Positions 29,362-37,601 of a stretch of 64,000 bases of DNA are shown here, piece after piece. Origin of the DNA: Pseudonocardia abyssalis. Lineage in GTDB: Bacteria > Actinomycetota > Actinomycetes > Mycobacteriales > Pseudonocardiaceae. The stretch covers positions 4,154,001 through 4,218,000 of the forward strand of contig NZ_JADQDK010000001.1 of the NCBI RefSeq assembly GCF_019263705.2, read 5' to 3'. Both the position numbers and the translations under genes were made by a program. Numbering within the stretch: position 1 is the stretch's first letter; every line of letters begins with the position of its first letter. A model generated the notes under the pieces. That model was not told where the DNA came from, did not search any database, and worked only from the letters and a program-made list of their open reading frames with translations.

Positions 29362-29710
29362 GCCCCCATCGTCCCCCACCGCACCGACGGTGCACGGAGG
29401 AGGTCACCTACCGGGGCCCGTGGACACAAAGCGAACACCCGTACGCACCACGCCGGACGCATTACGCCGATTTGTCCCTCGATGGGGCTGCTGCGAGTGG
29501 TCGGAGGACTACTGTTCGCCACCGCACGGGTCCTCCGGCCGACGGGCACATCGACCGGGAACAAGGCTCCGAGCGCTCCCCAACGGGCCGTTCCGCGTCG
29601 GTTCACGCTGCGCGCCGACGGCTCCCCATCACCGCTCCGCACACGGGTGACCCACGAACGGGTCTCGTGGGCGCGAGCTGTCGTACGCGGTACCGCAGGA
29701 GGGGAACTCC
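29362..29710. promoter_or_regulatory. Divergent cbs-sigma factor intergenic region with inverted repeat
   Basis: 349 bases without a gene. It must hold the leftward cbs and rightward sigma-factor promoters. An inverted repeat CGGAGGAC/GTCCTCCG (29502-29509 with 29530-29537, 20-base spacer) is the clearest structure and could be an operator or leader hairpin for the sigma gene. No promoter hexamers were assigned. Confidence 0.4.
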
Positions 29711-30334
29711 GTGCAGGACGACGACTCGTCCGGTCAGCCGGGCGAGCACAACGACAGCGACGACGATCCCGAGCTCGAACGCCTCGCCCGGCTCGCCGGG
29801 CAGGGCGACCGGGGCGCACTGGAGGAGTTCCTGTGCCGCATCAAGCTGCCGGTGATCCGGTACTGCCGCAGCAAGCTGCTCGGGGCCACCGGCGCGCAGG
29901 GCCCGGACGACGTCGCCCAGGAGGTGCTGCTCGCCGTCTGCGACGCGCTGCCGCGGTTCCGGCCCGACGGCACGTCGGTCATGGCCTTCATCTTCGGCAT
30001 CTGCCGTTTCAAGATCGTGGACGCCTACCGGGCGTCGGGCCGGGACCGCTCGACGCCGAGCGACACCCTGCCCGACAACGCCGACGACGACCCCGGGCCC
30101 GAGCACGCCGCGATCCTCTCCACCGAGGTCGTGCGGATGATCCGGGCGATGGCCCGGCTGCCCGAGAACCACCGCGAGATCCTGCACCTGCGCATCGGGC
30201 TGGGGTACCCGGCCGAGGAGGTCGCACGGCTGCTCGGCACCACCGCCGGGGCCGTCCGGGTCACCCAGCACCGGGCGATGGTGAAGCTCCGCCGGCTGCT
30301 CGCGGAGAACCTGGCGGACGAGGAGGAGGACTGA
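29711..30334 (+). CDS. ECF RNA polymerase sigma factor (ShbA/SigD-like)
   Basis: 207-residue sigma factor. An acidic N-terminal tail (DDPELERLARLAGQGDR) precedes region 2 (about 40-105; PDDVAQEVLLAVCDALPRF and MAFIFGICRFKIVDAYR). Region 4 (about 140-200) has MARLPENHREILHLRIGLG and RLLGTTAGAVRVTQHRAM. The FIFGICRFKIVDA segment is close to ShbA/SigD-type sigma factors, which in Streptomyces drive hrdB and in mycobacteria link to the stringent response. GTG 29711 has an AGGAGGGG ribosome-binding site. Its last 74 bases overlap the convergent ECF42 gene. Confidence 0.87.
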   Translation: MQDDDSSGQPGEHNDSDDDPELERLARLAGQGDRGALEEFLCRIKLPVIRYCRSKLLGATGAQGPDDVAQEVLLAVCDALPRFRPDGTSVMAFIFGICRFKIVDAYRASGRDRSTPSDTLPDNADDDPGPEHAAILSTEVVRMIRAMARLPENHREILHLRIGLGYPAEEVARLLGTTAGAVRVTQHRAMVKLRRLLAENLADEEED

Positions 30335-31586
30335 CCTCGGCGAGGCGCCGCCGCAGGAACCGGCGCTCCGGTTCGTTGCCGACCAGGTCCAGCGCGGCGC
30401 GGTAGGCCGCGGCGGCCTCGGTGCGGCGGCCCAGCCGGCGCAGGAGGTCGGCGCGGGCCGCGGACAGCAGGTGGTGTCCGCGCAGCCGGGCGTCGGCGGC
30501 GAGTGCGTCGAGCAGCACCAACCCGGCATCGGGGCCGTCCCGCATCGCGACCGCGACCGCCCGGTTCAGGTCGACCGGCGGTGAGGGCGCCACCCGGGTC
30601 AGCACGTCGTAGAGCGCGACGATCTGGGGCCAGTCCGTCGTCGCGACGTCGGCGGCCTCGACATGGCAGGCCGCGATCGCCGCCTGCAGCGCGTAGGCGC
30701 CCGGCGCGCCGCCGGTGAGCGCCCGCACCACCAGCTCGCGGCCCTCGCCGATCGCGGCGGGGTCCCACCGCGACCGGTCCTGGTCCTCGAGCAGCACCGG
30801 GTCGCCGTCGGGACCGGTACGGGCGTCACGCCGGGCGTCGACGAGGAGCATGAGTGCGAGCAGGCCGTCGATCTCCCGCTCGTCCGGCAGGAGCCGGCGC
30901 AGGATGCGGGCCAGCCGGATCGCCTCCGCGGCGAGGTCGGCGCGCACCAGGTGGTCGCCCGAGCTGGCGGCGTAGCCCTCGGTGAAGATCAGGTAGAGCA
31001 CGCGCAGCACGCCGGGGAGCCGGTCCGGCAGCTCGTGGGCCTCCGGCACCCGGAACGGGATGCGCGCGTCGCGGATCTTCTTCTTGGCCCGCACGATCCG
31101 CTGGGCCGCGGTCGCCGTCGGCAGCAGGAACGCCCGGGCGACCTCGGGGGTGGACAACCCGGCCAGGCAGCGCAGCGTCAACGCGGTCTGCGCCTCCGCC
31201 GCCAGGGCGGGGTGGCAGCAGGTGAAGAACAGCCGCAGCCGCTCGTCGGGGACGTCGCCGCCCTCGTCGACGGGGGCGACCGGCCCGGCACGGTCGACCT
31301 CGACCTGCAGCACGGCGAGCCTCGCTGCGTAGGTGCGGTCGCGGCGCAGCACGTCGACGGCGCGGCGCCGGGCCGTCGTCAGCAGCCACGCCCCCGGCCT
31401 CGACGGCACGCCGTCGACCGGCCAGCGCTCCAGCGCCGCCGCGACGGCGTCGGAGGCCACCTCCTCGGCCAGGTCGAGGTCCCCGAACTGCCGGACGAGC
31501 ACGGCGAGCAGCCGGCCCCGCTCCTCCCGGAACACCGCCTCCAGGGAGTGTGCGGCCACGGGGTCGACCGCCCGACCGTCTCTCAC
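30261..31586 (-). CDS. ECF42-type RNA polymerase sigma factor with TPR-like C-terminus
   Basis: 441-residue sigma factor. Regions 2 and 4 are in the first ~180 residues ([60 protein letters not shown]). A long helical DUF6596/TPR-like domain follows (about 185-410; VLRVLYLIFTEGYAASSGD, VALYDVLTRVAPSPPVDLNRA). ECF42 sigma factors have no anti-sigma factor; the C-terminal domain is needed for activity and they control YCII/DGPF genes. GTG 31586 overlaps the YCII stop by 4 bases (GTGA). The last ~25 residues are Pro/Gly-rich and overlap the sigma gene on the opposite strand. Confidence 0.9.
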   Translation of the reverse strand: MRDGRAVDPVAAHSLEAVFREERGRLLAVLVRQFGDLDLAEEVASDAVAAALERWPVDGVPSRPGAWLLTTARRRAVDVLRRDRTYAARLAVLQVEVDRAGPVAPVDEGGDVPDERLRLFFTCCHPALAAEAQTALTLRCLAGLSTPEVARAFLLPTATAAQRIVRAKKKIRDARIPFRVPEAHELPDRLPGVLRVLYLIFTEGYAASSGDHLVRADLAAEAIRLARILRRLLPDEREIDGLLALMLLVDARRDARTGPDGDPVLLEDQDRSRWDPAAIGEGRELVVRALTGGAPGAYALQAAIAACHVEAADVATTDWPQIVALYDVLTRVAPSPPVDLNRAVAVAMRDGPDAGLVLLDALAADARLRGHHLLSAARADLLRRLGRRTEAAAAYRAALDLVGNEPERRFLRRRLAEVSPPPRPPGSPRAAGGASPSPGAG

Positions 31587-31939
31587 GGCGCCTCGAACTC
31601 CTGGACCGGACGCACCTCGATCCGCTGCCCGCGCCGACTGCCGGGGCAGCGGGCGGCCCAGTCGATGGCGGCGTCGAGGTCGGGGACGTCGAGGAGGTAG
31701 TAGCCGCCGAGCACCTCGCGGGTCTCCGCGAACGGCCCGTCGGTGACGACCCGCTCGCCGCCGTCGCCCACCGCGACGGTGGTGGCGGTGTCGACGCCCT
31801 GCAACGCCTCGCTCGCGACCATCACCCCCGCCTCGGCGACCGCCTTCTCGTAGGCCCGGTACCGGTTCATCTCCTCCTCGACACCCTCCGGAGTCCAGTC
31901 GCCGTCGACGGGTCCGTAGATCAGCAGCATGTACTTCAT
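31583..31939 (-). CDS. YCII-related (DGPF) protein
   Basis: 118-residue ferredoxin-like-fold protein of the YCII/DGPF family. It opens MKYMLLIYGPVDGDWTPE and carries the hallmark VTDGPFAETREVLGGYYLLD (about residues 66-85), where the conserved His/Asp dyad of YciI is replaced by the DGPF pattern. No enzymatic function is established. It is translationally coupled to the ECF42 sigma gene, the standard partnership for this family. ATG 31939 has a GGAG ribosome-binding site. Confidence 0.87.
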   Translation of the reverse strand: MKYMLLIYGPVDGDWTPEGVEEEMNRYRAYEKAVAEAGVMVASEALQGVDTATTVAVGDGGERVVTDGPFAETREVLGGYYLLDVPDLDAAIDWAARCPGSRRGQRIEVRPVQEFEAP

Positions 31940-32122
31940 CGCGTGCTCCTCGTTCGGGTCGGGCGGCAGGGTGCCGCACAGCATGACGACGAACGGGGAC
32001 CGGTGGAATCGACAGCCGGGCCCCGGAGAGCGGGCCACGTCACGTCCACACACGCGTCGAGCCCGGTTACCCGCGAGTATCCTTCGTTGCGGAAGCCGAC
32101 CCCACCACCAAGGAGATCGACG

Positions 32123-33343
32123 ATGCCCGAAGCCGTGATCGTCGCAGCGGCCCGCTCGCCCATCGGCCGCGCGTTCAAGGGATCGCTGGCCGGCATCCGT
32201 CCCGACGACCTGACCGTGCAGATGGTCCGGGCGGCGCTGGCGCAGGTGCCCGAGCTCGACCCCACCGACGTCGACGACCTCATGCTCGGCTGCGGCCTGC
32301 CCGGCGGGGAGCAGGGCTTCAACATGGCCCGCGTCGTCGCCGTGGCGCTCGGCTACGACACGATGCCCGGCACCACCGTCACCCGCTACTGCTCGTCGTC
32401 GCTGCAGACCACGCGCATGGCGCTGCACGCCATCAAGGCCGGCGAGGGCGACGTGTTCATCTCCGCGGGCGTCGAGACGGTGTCGCGGTTCAAGGCCGGG
32501 AACTCCGACTCGTGGCCGGACACCCAGAACCCGGCGTTCGCCGACGCCGGGAAGCGCACGGTCGCCACCGCGGAGTCCGGCACCGACACCTGGATCGACC
32601 CCCGCGGCACCGGCGACGTGCCCGACGTCTACATCTCCATGGGGCAGACGGCGGAGAACCTGGCGCGCGCCAAGGGCGTCACCCGGGAGGACATGGACCG
32701 CTTCGGGGTCCGCTCGCAGAACCTGGCCGAGAAGGCCATCGCCGACGGCTTCTTCGCCCGCGAGATCACCCCGGTCACCCTGCCCGACGGCACCATCGTC
32801 TCCACCGACGACGGCCCGCGCGCCGGCACCACCTACGAGGGCATCAGCGGCCTCAAGCCGGTGTTCCGCCCCGACGGCCTGATCACCGCAGGCAACGCGT
32901 GCCCGCTCAACGACGGCGCCGCCGCACTGGTGATCATGTCCGACACGAAGGCCGCGGAGCTCGGTCTCACGCCGCTCGCGCGCGTCATCTCCACCGGGGT
33001 GTCCGGGCTGTCGCCGGAGATCATGGGCCTGGGCCCGGTCGAGGCGTCGAAGCGGGCGCTGAAGCTGGCCGGCATGACGATCGACGACATCGACCTCGTC
33101 GAGATCAACGAGGCGTTCGCCGCACAGGTCATCCCGTCGGCGCGCGACCTGGGCATCGAGGAGGACAAGCTCAACGTCCACGGCGGCGCGATCGCGATCG
33201 GTCACCCGTTCGGCATGACCGGCGCCCGCATCACCACCACCCTGCTCAACGGCCTGCGCAGCCGCGACAAGAGCATCGGGCTGGAGACGATGTGCGTCGG
33301 TGGCGGTCAGGGCATGGCGATGGTTCTCGAGCGCCTGAGCTGA
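32123..33343 (+). CDS. fadA: Acetyl-CoA acetyltransferase (thiolase, FadA3-like)
   Basis: Thiolase of 406 residues that cleaves 3-ketoacyl-CoA or condenses acetyl-CoA in fatty-acid metabolism. The active-site nucleophile is Cys90 in TRYCSSSLQT. NEAFAAQ precedes the conserved HGGAIAIGHPFGMTGA, and the second catalytic Cys is in CVGGGQGMAM. The positional homologue in M. tuberculosis is Rv1074c (FadA3). ATG 32123 is preceded by AGGAG. A strong hairpin terminator follows the stop. Confidence 0.94.
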   Translation: MPEAVIVAAARSPIGRAFKGSLAGIRPDDLTVQMVRAALAQVPELDPTDVDDLMLGCGLPGGEQGFNMARVVAVALGYDTMPGTTVTRYCSSSLQTTRMALHAIKAGEGDVFISAGVETVSRFKAGNSDSWPDTQNPAFADAGKRTVATAESGTDTWIDPRGTGDVPDVYISMGQTAENLARAKGVTREDMDRFGVRSQNLAEKAIADGFFAREITPVTLPDGTIVSTDDGPRAGTTYEGISGLKPVFRPDGLITAGNACPLNDGAAALVIMSDTKAAELGLTPLARVISTGVSGLSPEIMGLGPVEASKRALKLAGMTIDDIDLVEINEAFAAQVIPSARDLGIEEDKLNVHGGAIAIGHPFGMTGARITTTLLNGLRSRDKSIGLETMCVGGGQGMAMVLERLS

Positions 33344-33356
33344 CACCCCGAACGCA

Positions 33357-33391
33357 CAGCGGCCCCGCACCGGATCGGTGCGGGGCCGCTG
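33357..33391. terminator. Hairpin terminator between thiolase and Bax-inhibitor genes
   Basis: A 14-bp perfect GC-rich stem (CAGCGGCCCCGCAC with GTGCGGGGCCGCTG) and a 7-base loop lie between two convergent genes, 14 bases after the thiolase stop. The hairpin can serve both directions. Confidence 0.85.
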
Positions 33392-33410
33392 TCGTGCTGC
33401 CGGTCGAGTG

Positions 33411-34220
33411 TCAGTCCGAACGCAGGTAGCTCAGCAGGCGCAGGATCTCGATGTAGAGCCAGACCAGCGTGGTCATCAGACCGAAGGCGATGTACCAGGC
33501 GAACTTCGCCGGGGCACCGCCGCGGATGGCGTTGTCGGCCTGGTCGAAGTCGAGCAGCAGGCTGAACGCCGCCACACCGATCACGAGCAGGCTGAAGCCG
33601 ATGGCCAGCGGCCCGCCGTCGCGCAGCCCGGTGTTGATGCCGAACAGGCTCATCACCAGGTTGAACAGCATGAGCACGACGACGCCGATCAGGGCGCCCA
33701 TCAGCCACTTGGTGAACCGCGGGGTGACCCGGACGGCGCCGGTCTTGTAGACGACCAGCATGCCGAGGAACACGCCCGCGGTGCCGACGATCGCCTGGAG
33801 CGCGATGCCGGGGTAGATGTCGTTGAAGACGCCGGAGATGCCGCCGAGCGCCACGCCCATCGCCGCGGAGTACAGCAGCACCAACGGCGCGCCGGACCAC
33901 TGCGGCTTGAAGATCAGGACGAGGGACACGACGAAGCCGACGATGAACGCGGGGAGCGCGAGGGCGTAGAGGCCCGACACCGCGGTGAGCGTGCCGAGCA
34001 CCAGTGCGGTACCCGCGCTCAGGCCGGTCTTCATCACGACGTCGTCGATGGTGATCGGGCGCTCACCGCCCCCGGCGCGCCCGGGGTCGACCTGCGAGGC
34101 CCGGGTGTCGGCGTAAGCGGAGGCGCCGCTCATCGCGCCGCCCTGGCGGTCGAAGGTGGCGTAGCCGTTGCCCTGCCCGTTGGGCAGGTTGCGGAACGCC
34201 GGATTGCTGCTGGTGCGCAC
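33411..34220 (-). CDS. Bax inhibitor-1/YccA-family membrane protein
   Basis: 269-residue integral membrane protein. The polar N-terminal region (1-70; MRTSSNPAFRNLPNGQGNGY) precedes seven hydrophobic helices from about residue 75 to 265. The last of these ends in FGLMTTLVWLYIEILRLLSYL, which carries the family's C-terminal acidic residue. The Asp pair in LLLDFDQADNAIR corresponds to the conserved pH-sensing Asp of the BI-1/BsYetJ fold, a proposed calcium leak channel. GTG 34220 has GGGAGG upstream. Probably the equivalent of the mycobacterial Rv1072 protein. Confidence 0.9.
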   Translation of the reverse strand: MRTSSNPAFRNLPNGQGNGYATFDRQGGAMSGASAYADTRASQVDPGRAGGGERPITIDDVVMKTGLSAGTALVLGTLTAVSGLYALALPAFIVGFVVSLVLIFKPQWSGAPLVLLYSAAMGVALGGISGVFNDIYPGIALQAIVGTAGVFLGMLVVYKTGAVRVTPRFTKWLMGALIGVVVLMLFNLVMSLFGINTGLRDGGPLAIGFSLLVIGVAAFSLLLDFDQADNAIRGGAPAKFAWYIAFGLMTTLVWLYIEILRLLSYLRSD

Positions 34221-34303
34221 CTGGGTCCTCCCTGGATGAATGCCGTGCATCCTGTCCAACGCGGGACGTTCTGTCGACGTTCCCCGCAATGGTAAAGAGA
34301 AGA

Positions 34304-34705
34304 TTACGCTGCAGCCGTGCCGCCGCGCGGCGGGTCCAGTGCGACCCCGGCCTGCTCGGGCGCCGCCTCGGTCAGCAGCCGAGTGAGCGCGCGGTCGGGT
34401 TCCGCGGCGTCGGCCGGCGGCGGTTCCGCCACCCCGACGATGCCGCAGACCTGCAGCAGCACCTCGTCGTAGGCGGACAGCAGCGCGACCTGCCGCACGC
34501 GGCTGCCCGGGCGCCCCGCGCTGACCTCCCGGCGCAGCCTGCGTACGTCTGCCACGGCCCGCTCCGGCGACGGACCGGGCGTCGGACGGCGCTCCAGCAC
34601 CGCCGTGACCGCACGGGGGACCCACCGCAGGAGGACCCCGAGCACCAGGGTCGGGACCACCGCGACGAGAAGGAGGACCACCAGGGGCGATCGGACACCC
34701 GCCAC
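34304..34705 (-). CDS. Small membrane-anchored hypothetical protein
   Basis: 133-residue protein with one N-terminal membrane helix (SPLVVLLLVAVVPTLVLGVLL, about residues 6-27) and a basic cytoplasmic stretch. A helical C-terminal region has VADVRRLRREVSAGRPGSR and VALLSAYDEVLLQVCGIVGV. It is a conserved actinobacterial hypothetical with no named domain that I recognise. It lies upstream of the Bax-inhibitor gene on the same strand (83-base gap). Confidence 0.7.
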   Translation of the reverse strand: MAGVRSPLVVLLLVAVVPTLVLGVLLRWVPRAVTAVLERRPTPGPSPERAVADVRRLRREVSAGRPGSRVRQVALLSAYDEVLLQVCGIVGVAEPPPADAAEPDRALTRLLTEAAPEQAGVALDPPRGGTAAA

Positions 34706-34820
34706 CCCGTCGACGTCACGCGGTCACCCATGGGTGGACCACTGCCGACCACGACAGGCACCCGTCCGACGGCGCCGCTAGGGTCGTCGCGACCAGTCGG
34801 CGGCGGTGCCGGCAGTGAGG

Positions 34821-35075
34821 GTGTGGACGAACATGTGGGCCTTCTTCTCGCGTCGCCTGCGGATGTGGCTGATCCTGGCCGTCGGGGCTCCCCTCGTGGG
34901 CTTCCTGCTCGGCAAGATCGGTGACCTGATCGAGGCCCGCCGCGGGCCGAACGCCGCCAGCAAGGCGCTGCACACCGGCCGCCGGTGGCTGCAGAAGCGC
35001 AGCACGGGACCGCTGTCCTCGCGCAGTGCGGCCGACCCGGCCGGAGCGCGGGACGCGGGCACGCCCGCCCGCTGA
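34821..35075 (+). CDS. Small hypothetical membrane protein
   Basis: 84-residue protein (from GTG 34821) with one hydrophobic helix in RMWLILAVGAPLVGFLLGKIGD, a conserved IEARRGPN segment and a basic cytoplasmic tail (TGRRWLQKRS). ATG 34833 (MWAFFSRRLRMW) is an equally good start because GAGGGTG lies about 9 bases before it. The function is unknown. The stop overlaps the hydrolase start (TGATG), so the two are co-translated. Confidence 0.65.
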   Translation: MWTNMWAFFSRRLRMWLILAVGAPLVGFLLGKIGDLIEARRGPNAASKALHTGRRWLQKRSTGPLSSRSAADPAGARDAGTPAR

Positions 35076-35764
35076 TGACCGCGTTCGTCCTCGTGCACGG
35101 CGCATGGGGCGGCTCGTACGGCTTCCGGGCGGTGCGCAGGCTCCTCACCGCGGAGGGGCACGAGGTGCTCACGCCCAGCCTCACCGGGCTCGGCGAGCGC
35201 AACCACCTGACCGGCCCGCACGTCGATCTGTCGCTGCACGTGCGCGACGTCGTCAACGCCCTGCACTACGACGACGTCGAGGACGCCGTACTCCTCGGGT
35301 TCTCCTACGGCGGCATGGTGGTCACCGGGGCGATGGAGCTGATCGCCGACCGCGTCCGCGACCTGGTCTACCTCGACGCCTTCGTCCCCGACGACGGTGA
35401 CAGCGTGCGCTCGTTGACCGGCGGCCGCCTCGGCGACGACTCCCCCGACGCGCCGCCGACGGTGCCCGCGGGGATCCGCACGTTCGACGACCCCATCGTC
35501 GCCGCCCGCTCCAACCCGCGCCGCCACGCCCAGCCGATGCGCACGCTCACCGAGCCCGTCCGGGTGTCGCTGCCGATCGAGCAGCGGGGCGTCGGGCTCA
35601 CCTACATCCGCGCCACGGAGGATCCGGACGGGTCGGCGTTCGACACGTCCGCCGCCCGCGCCCGCACCTCGGACGCGTGGCGCTACCACGAGATCGCGAC
35701 GACCCACATGGTCCCGGAGAACCGGCCCGAGGAGCTGGCGGCCCTGCTCCTCCCCCTCGCCTGA
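35075..35764 (+). CDS. Alpha/beta hydrolase (esterase-like)
   Basis: 229-residue alpha/beta-hydrolase. The oxyanion-hole motif is LVHGAWGGSYGF near residue 6. The nucleophile elbow is GFSYGGMVV (Ser about residue 77). An acid residue lies in DAFVPDDGD and the catalytic His in ATTHMVPENRPEEL near the C-terminus. This small-esterase layout resembles plant salicylate/methylketone esterases; the natural substrate is unknown. ATG 35075 overlaps the preceding gene's stop. It is convergent with the TetR gene. Confidence 0.87.
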   Translation: MTAFVLVHGAWGGSYGFRAVRRLLTAEGHEVLTPSLTGLGERNHLTGPHVDLSLHVRDVVNALHYDDVEDAVLLGFSYGGMVVTGAMELIADRVRDLVYLDAFVPDDGDSVRSLTGGRLGDDSPDAPPTVPAGIRTFDDPIVAARSNPRRHAQPMRTLTEPVRVSLPIEQRGVGLTYIRATEDPDGSAFDTSAARARTSDAWRYHEIATTHMVPENRPEELAALLLPLA

Positions 35765-35780
35765 CGCCGAGACCGCGGGG

Positions 35781-36353
35781 TCAGCGGGCGAGGCCGTGCA
35801 GGAGCAGGTCGGCGAGGTGGGCGTAGGCGTCGGCGTCGCTCAGCGCCGTCCCGGCCGCCACCTTCCGCTGCTGGATGCGCACCATCGTCGCGCTGACGAC
35901 GTCGCCGACGAAGCCCGCGTGCACCGGCCGGAACGCCCCGGCGACCATCCCGGCGTCGACGAGCTGCTGCACGCGCCGCGCCGCCGCCCGGGTGTTGCGC
36001 TCGTAGACCTCCGCGGCGGGCGGGAACGCGGCGACGTCGTCGAAGAAGCGGGCGGACGCCGCGGACAGCTCGGTCGCGACGGCGCGGAGGTAGGCGTCGA
36101 CCTGTTGGGCGGGGTCGGTGCGGGCGGTGACCGCGGCCTCGACGCGCTCGGTCGCGGCACGGAAGAAGTGCACCACCGCGGCCCGGACCAGCTGCTCCTT
36201 GCTCCCGGCCAGCGTGTAGAGGGTGCGCTTGGAGCAGCGCAGGCGCGCGGCGAGGTCGTCGAGGGTGAGGTGGGCGAAGCCCTCGCCCAGCAACAGGTCG
36301 ACGAGCTCGTCGAACAGCGCCGTGCGCCGCGACACTCCCCGCGCCCGCGTCAT
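35781..36353 (-). CDS. TetR-family transcriptional regulator
   Basis: 190-residue repressor. The N-terminal helix-turn-helix (about 10-55) has LTLDDLAARLRCSKRTLYTLAGSKEQLVR. The C-terminal ligand/dimer domain (about 60-190) is helical. It is divergent from the acyl-CoA dehydrogenase gene with 55 bases between starts. A 28-bp inverted repeat in that gap is its likely operator, so it probably represses itself and the dehydrogenase, releasing on an acyl-CoA or fatty acid. That ligand is inference. Confidence 0.88.
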   Translation of the reverse strand: MTRARGVSRRTALFDELVDLLLGEGFAHLTLDDLAARLRCSKRTLYTLAGSKEQLVRAAVVHFFRAATERVEAAVTARTDPAQQVDAYLRAVATELSAASARFFDDVAAFPPAAEVYERNTRAAARRVQQLVDAGMVAGAFRPVHAGFVGDVVSATMVRIQQRKVAAGTALSDADAYAHLADLLLHGLAR

Positions 36354-36368
36354 GTCAACTACCCTAGC

Positions 36369-36396
36369 CGGTACTCACGTACCCGCTCGAGTACCG
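36369..36396. promoter_or_regulatory. Inverted repeat operator between tetR and acyl-CoA dehydrogenase genes
   Basis: Perfect 8-base arms CGGTACTC (36369-36376) and GAGTACCG (36389-36396) with a 12-base spacer that itself contains CGTAC. It sits in the 55-base divergent gap, so it can block both promoters. It is the expected binding site of the TetR protein at 35781-36353. Confidence 0.7.
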
Positions 36397-36408
36397 ATGG
36401 AGCCCGAC

Positions 36409-37548
36409 ATGGCTGTCGACCGCCTGCTGCCCACCCAGGAGGCCGAGGACCTGCTCGCCCTCGTCCGCGACATCGCCGACAAGGAGCTGGCGACGCGCGT
36501 CGAGGAGCACGAGCGGGCCGAGACCTACCCCGAGGGCCTGTTCGCGACGCTCGGCGAGGCGGGGCTGCTCGGCCTCCCCTACCCGGAGGAGCACGGCGGC
36601 GGCGGGCAGCCCTACGAGGTGTACCTGCAGGTACTGGAGGAGTTCGCGGCGCGCTGGGCCGCGGTGGCGGTCGCCCTGTCGGTGCACGGGCTGTCGTGCC
36701 ACCCGCTCGCCTCGTTCGGCACGCCCGCGCAGCAGGAGGAGTGGCTGCCGCGGATGCTCGCCGGGGAGCTGCTGGGCGGCTACTCGCTCTCCGAGCCGCA
36801 GGCCGGTTCCGACGCGGCCGCCCTCGCCTGCAAGGCCGAGAAGGTCGACGCCGGCTACAAGATCACCGGCACGAAGGCGTGGATCACCCACGGCGGCATC
36901 GTCGACTTCTACGCGCTGTTCGCCCGCACCGGCGAGGGCTCGCGCGGCGTCTCGTGCTTCCTCGCCCCCGGGCAGGCCGAGGGCCTGAGCTTCGGCAAGC
37001 CCGAGGAGAAGATGGGGCTGCACGCGATCCCCACCGTCACCGCCAACTGGGACGGCGCCGTCATCGGGGCCGACCGGCTGATCGGCAACGAGGGCGACGG
37101 GCTGCCGATCGCGTTCTCCGCACTCGACTCCGGACGCCTGGGCATCGCCGCCGTCGCCACCGGGCTCGCACAGTCCGCACTCGACGCGGCCGTCGACTAC
37201 GCCCACGAGCGCAGCGCGTTCGGCAAGAAGATCATCGACCACCAGGGGCTCGGCTTCCTGCTCGCCGACATGGCCGCCGCCGTCGACTCGTCCCGGGCGA
37301 CCTACCTCGACGCCGCCCGGCGCCGCGACGCCGGCCGCGACTACGGGCGTCAGGCGTCCGTCGCGAAGCTCGTCGCCACCGACGCGGCGATGAAGGTGAC
37401 GACCGACGCGGTGCAGGTACTGGGCGGCTACGGCTACACCCGCGACTTCCCCGTCGAGCGCTACATGCGCGAGGCGAAGATCATGCAGATCTTCGAGGGG
37501 ACCAACCAGATCCAGCGCCTGGTGATCAGCCGCAAACTCGCTCGGTAA
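36409..37548 (+). CDS. Acyl-CoA dehydrogenase
   Basis: FAD enzyme that introduces the alpha-beta double bond in acyl-CoA oxidation. The 379-residue protein has the three-domain layout. The substrate/FAD signature is YSLSEPQAGSDAAAL (about residue 127) with AWITHGG. The second signature is in YAHERSAFGKKIIDHQGLGF and QVLGGYGYTRDFPVERYMRE. The catalytic Glu is in IFEGTNQIQRLVISR. Chain specificity is unknown. ATG 36409 is chosen because GGAG sits 7 bases upstream; ATG 36397 overlaps the operator. Control is predicted by the divergent TetR. Confidence 0.93.
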   Translation: MAVDRLLPTQEAEDLLALVRDIADKELATRVEEHERAETYPEGLFATLGEAGLLGLPYPEEHGGGGQPYEVYLQVLEEFAARWAAVAVALSVHGLSCHPLASFGTPAQQEEWLPRMLAGELLGGYSLSEPQAGSDAAALACKAEKVDAGYKITGTKAWITHGGIVDFYALFARTGEGSRGVSCFLAPGQAEGLSFGKPEEKMGLHAIPTVTANWDGAVIGADRLIGNEGDGLPIAFSALDSGRLGIAAVATGLAQSALDAAVDYAHERSAFGKKIIDHQGLGFLLADMAAAVDSSRATYLDAARRRDAGRDYGRQASVAKLVATDAAMKVTTDAVQVLGGYGYTRDFPVERYMREAKIMQIFEGTNQIQRLVISRKLAR

Positions 37549-37601
37549 CGACTCGCGCACTCTCCCGATCTACCGGTGGCTGTCGTCACGTGGGGAGAAA
37601 A

